Assembly (NCBI GenBank): GCA_030386875.1
Contig: CM059566.1
Span: forward strand, 37,360,068-37,424,067
From: Morinoia aosen
Lineage: Eukaryota > Arthropoda > Malacostraca > Amphipoda > Talitridae
Direction: 5' to 3'
Length of the DNA: 64,000 nt
In this document: positions 34,680 through 46,063 of the stretch, piece by piece
Numbering within the stretch: position 1 is the stretch's first letter
Layout: every line of letters begins with the position of its first letter
Position numbers and translations under genes: made by a program
Notes under the pieces: generated by a model
The model's database searches: none
Told to the model about the DNA's origin: nothing
Seen by the model: only the letters and a program-made list of their open reading frames with translations

Positions 34680-35275
34680 CTCCTGCTCTCTCACTCGTTC
34701 TTTCGCCGTATCTTCAGTCATTGATCATTCTTCATTCACCACCTCATCCTTCCTTTTTTCTTACTTGATTTGCATTTTTTTCCTTCTGCAATATAACCAA
34801 TCCTTCCCTTTCCCTTCTCTAATCTTTGCTTAGTCACCCTGTCTTCTTCTCCTCATCTTCATGCGTGTTCATTATTTTGCCACTTTTGGTTTATTTTACT
34901 TTATCCATTCTTTATCCTTTATCCTTCCATTATCCATCCATCCATCAGCATCCTTACCCACTCTTCCTTTTCCTATACTTCCCTTATCCCTTTCCATCTC
35001 TTTTAGCATCTTTACACTGTCCCTTCTCTATTCCAACCTCGTCCTTCACTCATTCTTTCGCACCCTCATCCATTTTTTCAGTCTTTCCCTTTCTCTCCTC
35101 TATTTTTCCTCCATTCGACTTTATTCAGTCTTAATCTATTCTCCATCGTTTCAAAATCTTCCCCTAATCGTCCCCTCATCTTCCCGCGTTTTTATCGTAT
35201 TCTTCCCTATTGTTTCCTAATCTTTCCCACATTTTTTAATTTTTCCCCTATAATTTCCTCAATATTTCTCGAAAC
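34680..35275 (+). repeat. Pyrimidine-rich low-complexity tract
   Basis: About 600 bp is dominated by C and T on the plus strand, built from words such as CATCCTTCC, CCCTTCTC and TTTTCC, with several ATCCATCCATC-like runs. Two long overlapping open frames here (34,826-35,134 and 34,861-35,220) translate to leucine, serine, phenylalanine and proline repeats and follow from the composition alone. Such tracts can adopt triplex structures, and shorter ones act as splice-site polypyrimidine tracts; neither use can be shown here. Confidence 0.85.
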
Positions 35276-35764
35276 TCTTCTTGCCTCAGCCGAGAGCATC
35301 TGAGGTCCCTTGAATCATAAGGGTGCCAAGCGCAGTCTTTTAAAAACAGTTTCGATGCTTAGTGATTCTGATACCTGTGTTCTCAACAACCAATAGAGAC
35401 ATTTGACCATTTTGTGATTATTTCTCTGTACCCACGACTCACTTCCCAGACAAAAAAAGGTTTGTGGACGACTGTGCGATTTTAGGAACTAGGAGCCTCA
35501 TGTGGCCTTCAGTGCCCAGGTCACCATCTCGTGTTTATGCAAACGCGTCGTCGTCGCTCACAGCCTGCACTTGGCAACTTAGGCCCTTCCTCTGCTTCTT
35601 GATGCGGCACAATTTCCTGGTGTACTTCTTTCTTTGTCGCTTAATCATAAGTGCGAAATACTGAAGAACAGTGAGCAGACAAATCGAGCGTACGATATTA
35701 TCCCAGGCTTACTGATGCCATAAAAATCGATAACTTAAATTTCGTGCTAATATTTAGTTTTCAT

Positions 35765-36250
35765 GCACCAGCTACAAGAGCAACGGTTACACCACTGCAA
35801 CTGTAAACAACCGTATCAACTTTTATGTTTCAACTACAAGAATAACGGTTGCACCAGCCACAGGAGTAAAGGGCCGTTTACACTAGGGGACATTTCGGCT
35901 GTGAGGCGCGACACGTGTGTACGAGGCTCACCACTGAGGCTCATATTTGTGTGTGTTTATACAAAGTTTCCTATTCGCTCTGATCGAATTCGCAATGCGC
36001 GACACTCATGAGCCTCGTAACTACCGTGGCGAATAGGGAACTTCGTATAAGCGCACGCAAATATAAGTCTCAGTGGTGAGCCTCGTATACACGTGTCGCG
36101 CCTCACAGCCGAAATGTCTCAGTGTAAACGGCCCTTAACGGTTGCACCTGCTACAAGAGTAACGGTTGCACCTGCTACAGGAGTAGCGGTTACACCTGTT
36201 TTCAAGAGTAACGGTTACGCCTGCTACATGAGTAACGGTTGCGCCACTAA
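35765..36250 (+). repeat. 24-bp minisatellite, interrupted by a MITE
   Basis: A 24-bp unit containing GAGTAACGGTTGCACC and GCTACAAG recurs on both sides of an inserted element: about four diverged units before it (35,765-35,869) and about four and a half closer ones after it (36,136-36,250). The units run in the same phase on both sides once the element is removed, so the insertion happened inside an existing array. Confidence 0.85.
35870..36135. mobile_element. Long-TIR MITE, probably PIF/Harbinger type
   Basis: The 266-bp element is nearly a complete inverted repeat: a left arm at 35,870-35,978 and a right arm at 36,029-36,135 around a loop of about 50 bp. Termini begin AGGGCCGTTTACACT. 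The element is flanked by TAA on both sides (35,867-35,869 and 36,136-36,138), while the undisturbed minisatellite unit has a single TAA at that place. A 3-bp TWA-type duplication is the mark of PIF/Harbinger transposons. The arms differ at about ten or so positions and by a 2-bp indel. There is no coding capacity. A transcript would fold into a long hairpin. Confidence 0.88.
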
Positions 36251-37373
36251 GCTTGGATTGTTATACAACAGTCATAACTACATACATAAAGTCCGAGTAG
36301 AGCAGAGTAGCTTCAAATACGTCGCGGCCGCCGCTCAAGCTTAACAACAAGCCAATGCTATTTTATTCATTTGACAGCGAAGTGAAGCTTCCAGTCTCCG
36401 GAGCATGCCGAACAACTAACAGGAATGTAGCACATACGGGAAGCTATAATGTCTCTTTTCAAACGGCCCAGCTAAGTCAGGATTGCGGTACATTCAAAGC
36501 CGTGACTTAATCAGGCTTAGTCCGACTTAGTTCTAAGGCGCGTATGGCTGCTAACACTGTGAGCGCAACTGTGTTTGCAGCTATTCCCTATTTTTCATTT
36601 TGATACTTCTTTAAGGATTGCTGCGTATGTAGCACGAAATTACGCTACGCTGCATCATTGCAAGACTCATAACTCAAAAATTGCACAGAGTTACAATGTT
36701 TATAAGAATGCTGAATTAATTCAGCGTCTTTTGGCAGTAAAGTCGTAAGTCTAAGGGCATTTTTGACCGAGAGATGGCGCTGTTTGATCCGCGTAAAGTT
36801 ATTAGTTACATAACTTAGATACTCTAAAATGGTTCTCCTGAAAAATCACATAATTTCAGTCACGACAGTATTGCAATGATGTAGCGACTTCTTCTTCTTT
36901 AGTTGCTGCACACAACCAAAATTTAAACCAAAGTTTGAGCTGAGAGTCAGATTAACTGAGCTGTTAAGGTTCATACGGCACTTCGCTGTGCCAACTAAAG
37001 TCATATAAACTGATCCCTGTTCCCAACTCCCATCTACGAGTATGCGGGATCCCTGTAGCGCCTGTCCCATCCATACTGGGATTACCGTGACGACAGTAGA
37101 AGAAGTTTCTAACATCAGTTTCACCGAAGTTAGGAGACTTTGATTCTACAAGCAATAATTAAAAGTTCCTCTTTTACCTTTTACCAGCACTTACTCCTGT
37201 ATGGACATTGAAAGTGATATTGAAAAGTAAGTAAATGTTGTAGTGGTTTACCCGAGAAACATGGATAAGATTTTTTGCCAAATATCACCATAAAGATGTT
37301 ATTTGGACTCTGATAAGAAACTTTGCGTCTCAAATTGATCGACAAATTTCACACCATCAGAAGCAAACAGAAA
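36251..37373. other. Unassigned DNA with a two-frame open minus-strand segment
   Basis: Between 36,846 and 37,155 two minus-strand frames are open over the same bases (one reading SSTVVTVIPVWMGQALQGS, the other SPNFGETDVRNFFYCRHGN). The segment contains a small hairpin, GGCACAGCGAAGTGCC, and ends in a purine-rich AAGAAGAAG stretch. It may be the end of an unidentified repeat. The flanks show nothing. Confidence 0.35.
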
Positions 37374-37520
37374 GATGTTTTCTGTTCATGTGAAAGATGA
37401 AAGAGGAAAAGTATTTTACATGGAATTTCAAATCAACCAAGCTGATGGATGTTACGCTGCGAAATTGATGCAATCTTGCTATAATTTCATCGAATCACCT
37501 GATCTTGCAATGTGTTTTTA
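37374..37520 (+). CDS. Candidate short coding segment, unrecognised
   Basis: A 48-codon frame starting at ATG reads MFSVHVKDERGKVFYMEFQI, then NQADGCYAAKLMQSCYNFIE and ends SPDLAMCF with a TAA stop. It is open a little further upstream, after a stop. Residue use looks coding-like and not driven by AT bias. No splice sites are convincing and no family is recognised. It could be a terminal exon or a relic of an element. Confidence 0.22.
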
Positions 37521-37859
37521 ATGACTGCCTCTTTTTTGACATGGTTAAAAATTTTGCCATGATTAAGGATTTTCCAATTTAAAGCATGATTATATGGAAG
37601 TTCAGGTAAGTTAAGTCACCTGGAAGCATACTCAGAATCGCCCGACGTATGCAATATTCCTTGTTCATTAAATACAAGGCTTGGTCATAAAATAAAAAGA
37701 AGCGTTCCGATAATATGCAGCCCGGGAACTATTTGAACAAGCTTTAATTAAACTCAGAGGCGGGATGAAGTGAGGCAGCATTTGTATCGGAGTTTTGGGC
37801 CGGTCGATTTTTGCCATCTCCGCGGGGGCAGACGACAGGCAAGGTGAGACCTCTCTCTG

Positions 37860-38238
37860 TGTCAAGGTGAGCTCTTCTTTGATCATAGGGAAGGTACACA
37901 AGAGAGAGAGCGAATAAAAGGAGATACAACTCAACGACATTCAAAGTGTTATACTCTCTTTCAGAGTGAGTTCTTCTTTGATTATAGTGGTTATTTGATT
38001 ATGTACAGAAGAAAGAATAAAAGGAGATACAACTCAACGACATTCAGAGTGTTACGTTCTCTGTGCCAAGGTGAGTTCTTCTTTGATTATAATGAAGGTA
38101 CAGAAGAGAAAGAGAATAAAAGGAGGTGCAACTCAACGACATTCAAAGTGTTACACTTGGTGTTAAGGTGAAATCTTCTTTGTTCATAATGAAGGTACAC
38201 AAAAGAGAGAGAATTAAAAAAGGTACAGCTCAACCACA
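37860..38238 (+). repeat. Tandem repeat of about 100 bp, 3.7 copies
   Basis: Units start near 37,866, 37,965, 38,070 and 38,168 (periods 99, 105, 98). Each contains GTGA..TCTTCTTTG, GAA.GTACA..A.AGA, AATAAAAGGAG and AACTCAACGACATTCA. Three of the four starts read AAGGTGAG or near it, which is also a good splice-donor match. The copies are only moderately diverged. There is no coding frame. Confidence 0.92.
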
Positions 38239-39660
38239 GGCAATGTATTGCAGTAAACTGCTTTTAAATTAAGAGTAAGACTGATCTCAAGCACTTGCAC
38301 CGATTCTAGTACGGATTTCAATAGCATCTTATGAATTTAAATGGCAAAACTGCCCTAGAAAAATGATAAATAACATTGTTTCTACTGCTGACCCATCCTT
38401 TTGTTATTTAGTTGACTCTACAATCAGTTGCTCAATCAACCCTCAAAAATAGATAAATGTACGATACAGTTTATTGCATAATATAGTAAATTTGGCTTGA
38501 ATAAATACGATGAAAATAAGTTTTGAAGGTCAAATTGGAATGGAGGAAACACAATTACGGTGAGACCGCTCTGAGAATTTTGTTATCCACTAAATTTTCT
38601 TACATTATATATATATATCACTGGTCAACAAATTTTGAAAAGTTATAGGCTTCTTAAACGATATTAGTTGATACTTACGTATTTTCATTCAATGAATCCA
38701 AATATCACGTTGAAACGTGTGTATTGCTACAGGTTCAAAGATACGAGGCATGCAATATTTGATGAATTTATTTTAGTATACAGTATACGTCATTATGTTT
38801 TAAACTCTAATCCATATCTACTCTCTGCCTTTTTGCATGACGCTTATGATAGGTTGAAGAGTCGTCTCTTCACTGAGCGTAGTGACTGAGACTGAGCTTC
38901 AGAATGAGCGTAGTGAGAAATATACACGTTCGCCAGCCTGTAGAAACGGGTTGAGACATGTTGGCGTATCACGAAAATTATAGCTACCAAACAACTTTAA
39001 CCATGATATTTGTTACCAGCAACCTAAAATTATAATAAAATTGCTACTTTGGTCTCCGAAGCATTTTGGTTGTTGACCTAATTATTAGAAAGATTGATAC
39101 TTCAGAAGTCCGAATCCATTTCCCGATGATTTGAACTTTTTCATGATTTGAGCTTAGAATACGTTATCACATTGATGGTAAGCCCAGAGGGAAGTCGGAC
39201 ACAGAAATCTTTGTTCAGACTAAGAGTTGATATTACGGGTATAAGTGCCATTAAAACAGGTATCGGTACCATTAAAAAGCATTTAAACCCATTCATTCCC
39301 TATACAGCGTTACTGAATTTTGTAAAGCCAAAAGAGCTGAAAAAACACTTAAACCAAAGATCGCCAAGGTCTTCAGTTTGCCTCGATTAGTTCGGCAAAA
39401 ACTAATTTTTTCCCATTAAACTGTTGCGCATACTCACGGAGTTCTCTTTCTTTCGATAGTGTTACTGTTGTTCGCCAAGAACAAGGAAAATATATCTCGT
39501 CAAGTTACTTCCAGTGCCATTTTTCATTAGGTCTGTTTTATAAGAATTCAAGTGAAGAATTTCTTGATGAGAGAAAAAGAATGAAGCCAAATATGGAGGG
39601 AGCATAAAAAATAAGAATAAAAGCATGTGAGCATCCTATTCAAGAACCGTCCTTTTGAAC
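38239..39660. other. Noncoding stretch with a TA microsatellite
   Basis: A short (TA)n tract lies at about 38,605-38,618. GAGCGTAGTGA occurs twice near 38,876-38,914. The open frames seen are short and unrecognised. Confidence 0.45.
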
Positions 39661-39962
39661 TTCAGTACTGACGTTCTCCATGGGTACCAAAAACTCGTAA
39701 CACCAGTCAAACATCTCTGCGGATATTATACGAAACTAACGGAATATTGATTTTGAAATTTAGTCGCTTTGAAGTCGATTTCGATACCCTCGTGTCAGAA
39801 GCACAATAACTTCAGTACTGATTTTCTCCTAGGGTACCGATAAGTCGAAAAACAAGTCAAACATATTTACAAATAGACGTATTCTAAAACTAACGGTATA
39901 TTGATTTTGTAAATCTACTCGCTTTGAAATCGATTTCGATACCCTCTTCTAGAAGCATAATT
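39661..39962 (+). repeat. 150-bp tandem duplication
   Basis: Two copies start at 39,661 and 39,811, both opening TTCAGTACTGA and sharing GGGTACC, AGTCAAACAT, AAACTAACGG.ATATTGATTTT and CGATTTCGATACCCTC. A few substitutions and small indels separate them. No protein is encoded. Confidence 0.92.
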
Positions 39963-41346
39963 AACATGAAAGATTGAATGTACAAATCCCAGGGAAGAGT
40001 CACTTGCCAGCAAAGTCCCACAAGGGACGACGAGGAAATAACGGAAGGCTGCGGGCTGCGGCGCTTGCGTGCTTCTCACTGCTTCTGCTCAATTTCCGGC
40101 CGCGAATGCGATGCCGAAAATGCTGAATGAGGTCTAAGGCGAGTAAATTGGATACGCAGGAATAAATCCTGTTACACCCAGAACGGACGACTTACTAAAA
40201 ATATCAGTATTTCGTGATGAAGCAATCAAGGGTCGTTTTGATACAGGTCTACACACATCCGAAGTAGATTCACTTCTGACATTATCAAAAAGTTTCGCTG
40301 CGCTCGCTAAAGAGTTATAACTGACTCATGTGAAGCAGTGAAATGAAGCAATCACAGCAGTGCACGAACACTGCAGTACTTCGGGCTATGAGGTGTCAAG
40401 AAAGGTGCTCTGATATATGAATTACTGAACTTGGACTGTTTGACAGTGCGATTTTTTCACAGATCTTAATAATATCTTCTATATGGGGGTCTGATTTGAA
40501 CACACAAATCTAAGAGACTTAAGTATTTAGCTCCAGATAACTGCGATCCACGAGCTACGGTCGAACTTATCCTTCTTCAAGCGTTTGTACCCTCGGAATA
40601 AAATTATGCAAAAAAAATTCGATGCTCTAAGTAAAGTTATAAAATAAAATTCGATTCACTAAAAAATTATGGAACTAAAGTTCGATTCTGTTCTTATGTG
40701 CCTGTAAAACACGTCGTAGCAGCTGTTACACACGCACATCATGAATGCTAAAATTTGACTTTTGATACCACCGGTAAACACCAAAGAGCAGATTTTGACT
40801 AACGTAAGTACCTGAAATTTATGCTTGAAAATTGCATACTCTAGTGGATTCATGTAAGCAAGAAAGAGCATGACTACAACCTATTTTGAATTTCGTCATT
40901 ATTTTTATGCTTTTGAAGCAGTGCTTTTCAAAGAGCATTTCACTTAAACTTCTTATTATGACTCACGACTTTTGACGTAGTCAATCGCTAAATAATTAAC
41001 TTCTTTTGCACCAAATTCAGAATTTTATATAATAACTTGCAATCAAATTGATTCCTCAGCTGCTTGATTATGGCACAATAATTGAAGAATTTCTCACGTC
41101 AAAATAGTAAAGTAACAAAATAACTTGAAATCCAATTGATATAATTTTTCTGTGTATTCCTTTTTATTAGATATTACCAATTACCCTGCAATTCAAACTT
41201 ATGAAACCCTAAAGGAATTGCAACAATTTGTAAAGCATTCCAACTTGCTCATTTCCTGATATCGAAGGGAATCTCCAGATGATAAAACAGAATTGAAATG
41301 AAAATTTGAATATTATAAGGAATCATTTTCATTACGGTTCGCCCCC
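39963..41346. other. Noncoding stretch
   Basis: A GC-richer segment lies at about 40,010-40,130. A loose repeat of AAANTTCGAT words occurs at 40,590-40,690. Nothing gene-like is supported. Confidence 0.45.
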
Positions 41347-41362
41347 CAACGGCCAATCAGAG

Positions 41363-41451
41363 GCATTATTTTTACATTCAATTACTTTCCGGAAGGCAAA
41401 AACTGCCGCTGCAAGAGTTCGCTGTGCTACCGAAGCGATAATTACTACGAG
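41363..41451 (+). CDS. Candidate internal exon, unrecognised
   Basis: An open segment reads GIIFTFNYFPEGKNCRCKSS then LCYRSDNYYE and ends in a strong donor, TACGAG followed by GTAAGATT. A possible acceptor, a C-rich run then CCAATCAG, ends at about 41,361, and the frame is open further upstream to about 41,300. The base composition rises above the surroundings exactly here. The CRC...C spacing is suggestive of a cysteine-containing protein, but no family is recognised. Boundaries are inferred. Confidence 0.25.
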
Positions 41452-43197
41452 GTAAGATTAATGTTACGATATTGGTAATTTTCCCGATGGAAGCAACACG
41501 TAGAAAAAAAGGAAGTCAAAAAATGTTTGGCATGGTTTTATGATTATGATTGATAGCCTGATGATATGCTGATGATTTCAGCATAAAAGGAAAATATCAC
41601 AGCTACAACTATCATGCAAAGTTCTTAAGAACACGAGCACCGGACGACTTTTTTAGCTGTGATTCTAAATTACATTTAGGAATTGAAAAAAAAGAATTTA
41701 ACTTACGATATGATCTCAAAATAATCTACAGATACTAGTAGGGTTAGGTCAACAAAGAGCAGAATCAAATTTCTAGTGCGCACAAGGATTTAAAAGCCTT
41801 GTATCACGATTTCTACGCCGCATTTCTAGAAAAAATGGAATTCATCAAGCGAATATTACTGTAAAATTCCTAATCGAAAATTCTTTTTTATTTAAAACTT
41901 CCACTGAGTAGTTTACGGGTCAAATTTCGAAAAATAACAGAACATGAGCTTGAAAATGGCAAAATTCGTATTTTCATTGTTGAGAGCGATGCAACAAAGA
42001 CGGTACAAAGCAAAACGAAGTGTAATGTAAGCGTCTACCTGCTTGCCTAGTAGAAGCACACAGTCGAGAAACTGGCGTTAATTTCACTGATGGAATACAA
42101 AAAGCTCTTTAATTCATAATTCTATGGAGCACATAATATAATTCCATTTGCATTTAGATGGAAGAAACTCGCGAACATCTATTACCTTCATGAAGGTTTT
42201 CACGGAACTTTCCTTGCAGCCGTAGACCTGCTCATTAAATCAGAAGGAAGCCCCACGAACTTTAGAATCGGCAAGGAACTTCAGACATCACGAGTTGCTG
42301 GGCCACTTTGAACTTTAATGTTATGGAAATTAGTTCCATGGCGTAAACTCTTGTTAAAATGCTGGGCGTTTAGCAATGCGATGCCCTTAAGTACGATCCC
42401 AATTAATACTGAGCAAAGTCTGAATTTACAGCTCGGGAAAGTGCAGATTTCATGTGCTAAATATTTCTTTAAAGTTATTAGCCATACATGCTCACATGCA
42501 AAATAGTAAATTATAGTTATTTATTTTGGCAGATCGCAAAATTATAGAAAAGTATTTGAGTACCTCAAAAATCATTACATATTCGATCAAGAGTACCATG
42601 ATTAAAATTCATGAATTTCATCACTATAAGCTCTCAAAGAAATAATTACGGCTCATTTAATTTGAAATCAAGACTGTAAAATGAAATGAGATTTAGAGAT
42701 GTGAAAATGTAATTCTTTTGCGAAGATAAATGCCATCGTGGCCTCCAGAAAACTCAGATCGACTGCACTCCTCAGGGCAGTGCGAAAGGAATAGCTACCC
42801 GAACGTTACGAAAACTATACCCAAAATACCTACATTCGGAAACATTTTTACAGAACTTCACGTTCCATCACACTCTACTCGTACAACTCCTGCCCCTCCA
42901 TAGCACAAACAACACAAACACAAAATCCCACAGAGATATACTCTGCGCACACAGTTATGCAAAGTGGGCTTCATTGCATAATTTATATTGTCATGCTCAA
43001 GACTGCAAAATTCAGAAGAGCGTATCTATACAAATGCTAGTTTTTATAATATTTTTGTTTCTCACATTCACACGCAAGCAAGCTTCGACTTTAATTTTCA
43101 ATTCAAATTTGAAATCCCACTTTCGTCACTGCGTCCTTCTTTCGAGTCCAGTTCGAGCTCCTCTAACACAATAGAGCTGCATCTGCTGTAGCGACGG
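41452..43197. other. Noncoding stretch
   Basis: No supported features. Short frames at 42,318-42,506 and 42,974-43,191 are unrecognised, and two of them overlap in different frames. Confidence 0.45.
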
Positions 43198-43393
43198 TCA
43201 TTTGCCTTTAATTAAGGACAGAGGCAGCGACGGAATTTTCTGCGCATATATTTCTGCCTCAATTTGCAGGCGAGACAAGTCTGTTTGTTGCAGCATAACC
43301 CGATATTTGGAGAGTTCTTCTGTCGGTGGGCGCGAGCGAAGCTTCAGAGCTAGTCGCGTCAGCACACACTCTTTTGATAGAGCTCTAGAGTCA
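43198..43393 (-). CDS. Candidate exon with an RPEL-like motif
   Basis: On the minus strand a frame ending in TGA at 43,198 reads LTRLALKLRSRPPTEELSKY, then RVMLQQTDLSRLQIEAEIYA. The core LALKLRSRPPTEEL...VML fits the actin-binding RPEL motif (RPxxxEL with a basic, leucine-rich lead-in), known from PHACTR and MRTF proteins. A plausible acceptor, TCTTTCCCAGCCCAGCAG, would begin the exon at 43,393. The segment is GC-richer than its flanks. The opposite strand also has an open frame (43,202-43,474), which is probably a shadow. Only one RPEL copy is seen, whereas known families usually carry about three, so this could be chance. Confidence 0.27.
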
Positions 43394-43904
43394 CTGCTGG
43401 GCTGGGAAAGATTAACAAGCCAACTACAACGGAGGAACACACACATATACTCACATTTGACGAAACGTGTGTAGGATGTTCGATCGTAAATGTTTTCCGT
43501 TTCCATCCGTTTATTCAAAACTGAAATTCCCGTTTCCCAGAATGTAATAACTGTAAATTATTATGAAACGAGAGGCTGAAAAATAGACTTGCTGTTTAAG
43601 TTAGACAAGGTGATTTTTTTAAATCTGTTGATAAGCTTCTGATTGTTTTCTAACATTCGTACAATAAATTCGCTGCTATTAAACCTGGGCATGAAATGTT
43701 TCAAATTAAAATGCCTTTCAGATATTTCTTCGGAGGCAATTGCTCAAACTTGACTGCACAAAAGTTCATCTTTATAATCTAGACATTAAAATCATCTTAT
43801 TAATGCAGCCATTTAATAACTTGCATTTTCATCTTCTTTGTGCTTGATTTATGCGTGCATCATTTTAAATAATAAATTGGCATAACTACCAAGAAAAGAG
43901 TTTA

Positions 43905-44057
43905 TCAAAGGTTTTCTCTCGGTTCTTGATATTCACAAAACGTAACTATAGCGGGAAATTCATTCCGTTCTCTCCATACGATATCTCCGGTGCCAAGACG
44001 GTAAGTGTGTGCGCCCAAGTCCAGTGTCACAAAATAGTATTTTAAGGTAATTTGACC
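43905..44057 (-). CDS. Candidate terminal exon of a two-exon minus-strand gene
   Basis: A minus-strand segment begins after a strong acceptor, a long pyrimidine run ending CCTGCCTGAG, and reads GQITLKYYFVTLDLGAHTYR, then LGTGDIVWRERNEFPAIVTF up to a TGA at 43,905. It starts in phase 0, matching the phase in which the upstream candidate exon (45,794-46,063) ends. Composition and residue use look coding. Against it, a plus-strand donor-like site (GACG/GTAAGTGTG, near 43,998) lies in the same bases, so strand choice is not certain. No family is recognised. Confidence 0.3.
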   Translation of the reverse strand, partial: GQITLKYYFVTLDLGAHTYRLGTGDIVWRERNEFPAIVTFCEYQEPRENL

Positions 44058-45793
44058 CTCAGGCAGGACACAAAGTAAAAGCAAGGAAGATTTTGTGAGA
44101 TCAGTTGCATCCATAAAGTTTTTTTTTTCAATACGATAGTCATTCCTCTTCATTTATCATTAATTTACAACAAAATGACACTCATCTGTTCGTAATGCAT
44201 TCTAGAATGCATATTTTCTTTTAAGCAATCCGTCGTGTTGTTGCAAAAGTAACTTCGAATTTTCAAAACGGATGTTTAAAATTAGCTTTAATAATAATTT
44301 ACATGTTTTTATAAGTGGAATATATTTATGTAACGAAATTAGACGATTTCCTTTCGGATAATCTCTATTACATTCAGATTTTCTATAAATATCGGCATCC
44401 ATTTTGGTCCTATCCAAAGATCGTATATGATATGTTCTACTGTACGAGTTCCATAAGGGGGTTAATGCAAGTGCAGAAGAAAAATCTATTTAGAACACTG
44501 ATAGGGGATGATTGAGTGAATGAAAGTAGTTGCAGGAGATAGTTTTTTCGTTTTCGAAGTGGGTATTTCAACTTTTAAGGAAGATAAGTCAAAAAATTAC
44601 GTCACAGAACACTTGATTCCAATTAGTTGAATGTTCTTGCGTCTGAACATCCTACTGCAATCACAAGCGAAAGTGCAAGCCAGTTAGACATGGCCCATAC
44701 AACCTGCTTCTGATTTCCATTTGTTCAGAGGACTACAGAATCATTTCAGGGGACTTTGGTAAACAGCAAGAGAAGCGATCGGAAAAGAGTTGAATTTGCA
44801 ATTTGATTCTAAGCCAAATGAATTTACGACCGAGAAATCTACAAGCTTGTTGCAATAAGAAATGAGGTCATTGAAAGCCATGGGTATATTAATGAATAAA
44901 AATATCCATAGTCCATACTTGATCATTTTTACCCAAGATCTTCGTATCGGACCTTACTTTTGCACCATCCTGACGATTGAGACTTCTTCATTGTTAATTC
45001 ATTCGAGTACTGCTTAGTCTTACTCTAAATTTAACTTGTGAAGTAAAAATCAGTGACGTACCTGTTTTTGTTCAATAAATCATGTCTTGTTCAGCAAACC
45101 ATTTTAACAGCATCATATTTCTCATTGATCACGAAAACGTAAGTTAACGAAGAGGAAATAACCCATGCTAGAGCAATTTTAAATCATATCGGGGAGCTGA
45201 TAACTTCAAGGTTTTTTTAACAGTGTTAATAATATTGCAGCGATAGAATTGAATCAGGCCACCCTAAGCAACAATAGAGAACAAGAAATTCGCATGTTCA
45301 AGTAGTAGGTAACTATACCGTTTCCTATCTTCTCGATGAAAAAAGCTCAGACCCCAAATAATACACATTCGATCGTTATTAAGCATGAAAGTTTGGACCA
45401 ACTTTGCTAAACACGAGATGTTAAAATATTCTCATTTGTTTTTCGAGCTGGAATGGAAGGAGGCTTGAATTTAAACTAAATCTACCCTACACATCAGCAC
45501 TATATCAAATGAATTTCCGTCAGCACTAGCCAATGCCATGCAATCTGCATGAGCTTAAAAAACTCCACTCATCAGGCAGATGAGACGTGTAACCTTTTGT
45601 CGCTTTTTTGGGGGGAATTGTGAAGTCAAAATTACTGCGAAAGATGAAATGCTTTTTAGACTTCTTAATTTTCTTATGGGAGACAGTTTTGTTTTAAGAA
45701 ACAATTTTTGGCCCTCATTACTCTATAGTCACCTTTTTCTCTCTCACATGTACTCTCAAGTAGAATAGTTAACGGAAATTGAATTTGAATTAC
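44058..45793. other. Possible intron of the minus-strand gene
   Basis: This stretch would be a 1.7-kb GT...AG intron if the two flanking exon candidates are real. It has no recognisable internal features. Short frames at 44,202-44,417, 44,741-44,926 and 45,580-45,768 are unconvincing. Confidence 0.3.
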
Positions 45794-46063
45794 TTGGTTT
45801 TGTAAATCGCCTCCTCTTTTGCACCAGTGCACGTCCATCACGTTCTCATTACCCGAGACAACGATTTTCATTTTTTTGGAATCCTTAATGTCTATTAAAG
45901 TTTCTTTAACATTGGAACAAGATTTTCTGAAGGCTTCCCGCTCGTTAGTCGAATGATTGACTGATGGGCTCGCGTAAGACTCTGCATCAACGTGAATGAT
46001 GGGACCAATTTTGGGGGCATTTACGAGGAGTTCATGATCGAGTACCGCTTGCATATTTTCCAT
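45794..46063 (-). CDS. Candidate first coding exon, unrecognised protein
   Basis: From ATG at 46,063 the minus strand reads MENMQAVLDHELLVNAPKIG, then PIIHVDAESYASPS and continues to VMDVHWCKRGGDLQNQ, 90 codons. It stops at a GTAATT donor after CAA at 45,794, leaving phase 0. Third codon positions vary widely and acidic and basic residues are balanced, which is unlike the AT-driven frames elsewhere. Beyond the donor the frame stays open for about 39 more codons but looks noncoding. An in-frame TGA sits just before the ATG, and a GACTTGCAG acceptor lies about 70 bp upstream. I do not recognise the protein; it has no signal peptide or membrane segment. Confidence 0.35.

Noticed and set aside
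34826-35220. Two overlapping open frames rich in leucine, serine and proline
   Set aside because: They follow from the pyrimidine-rich tract, which rarely forms stop codons.
36455-36475. Second copy of the long-TIR MITE end (AAACGGCCC)
   Set aside because: Only nine bases match the terminus and no opposite arm or TAA duplication exists nearby.
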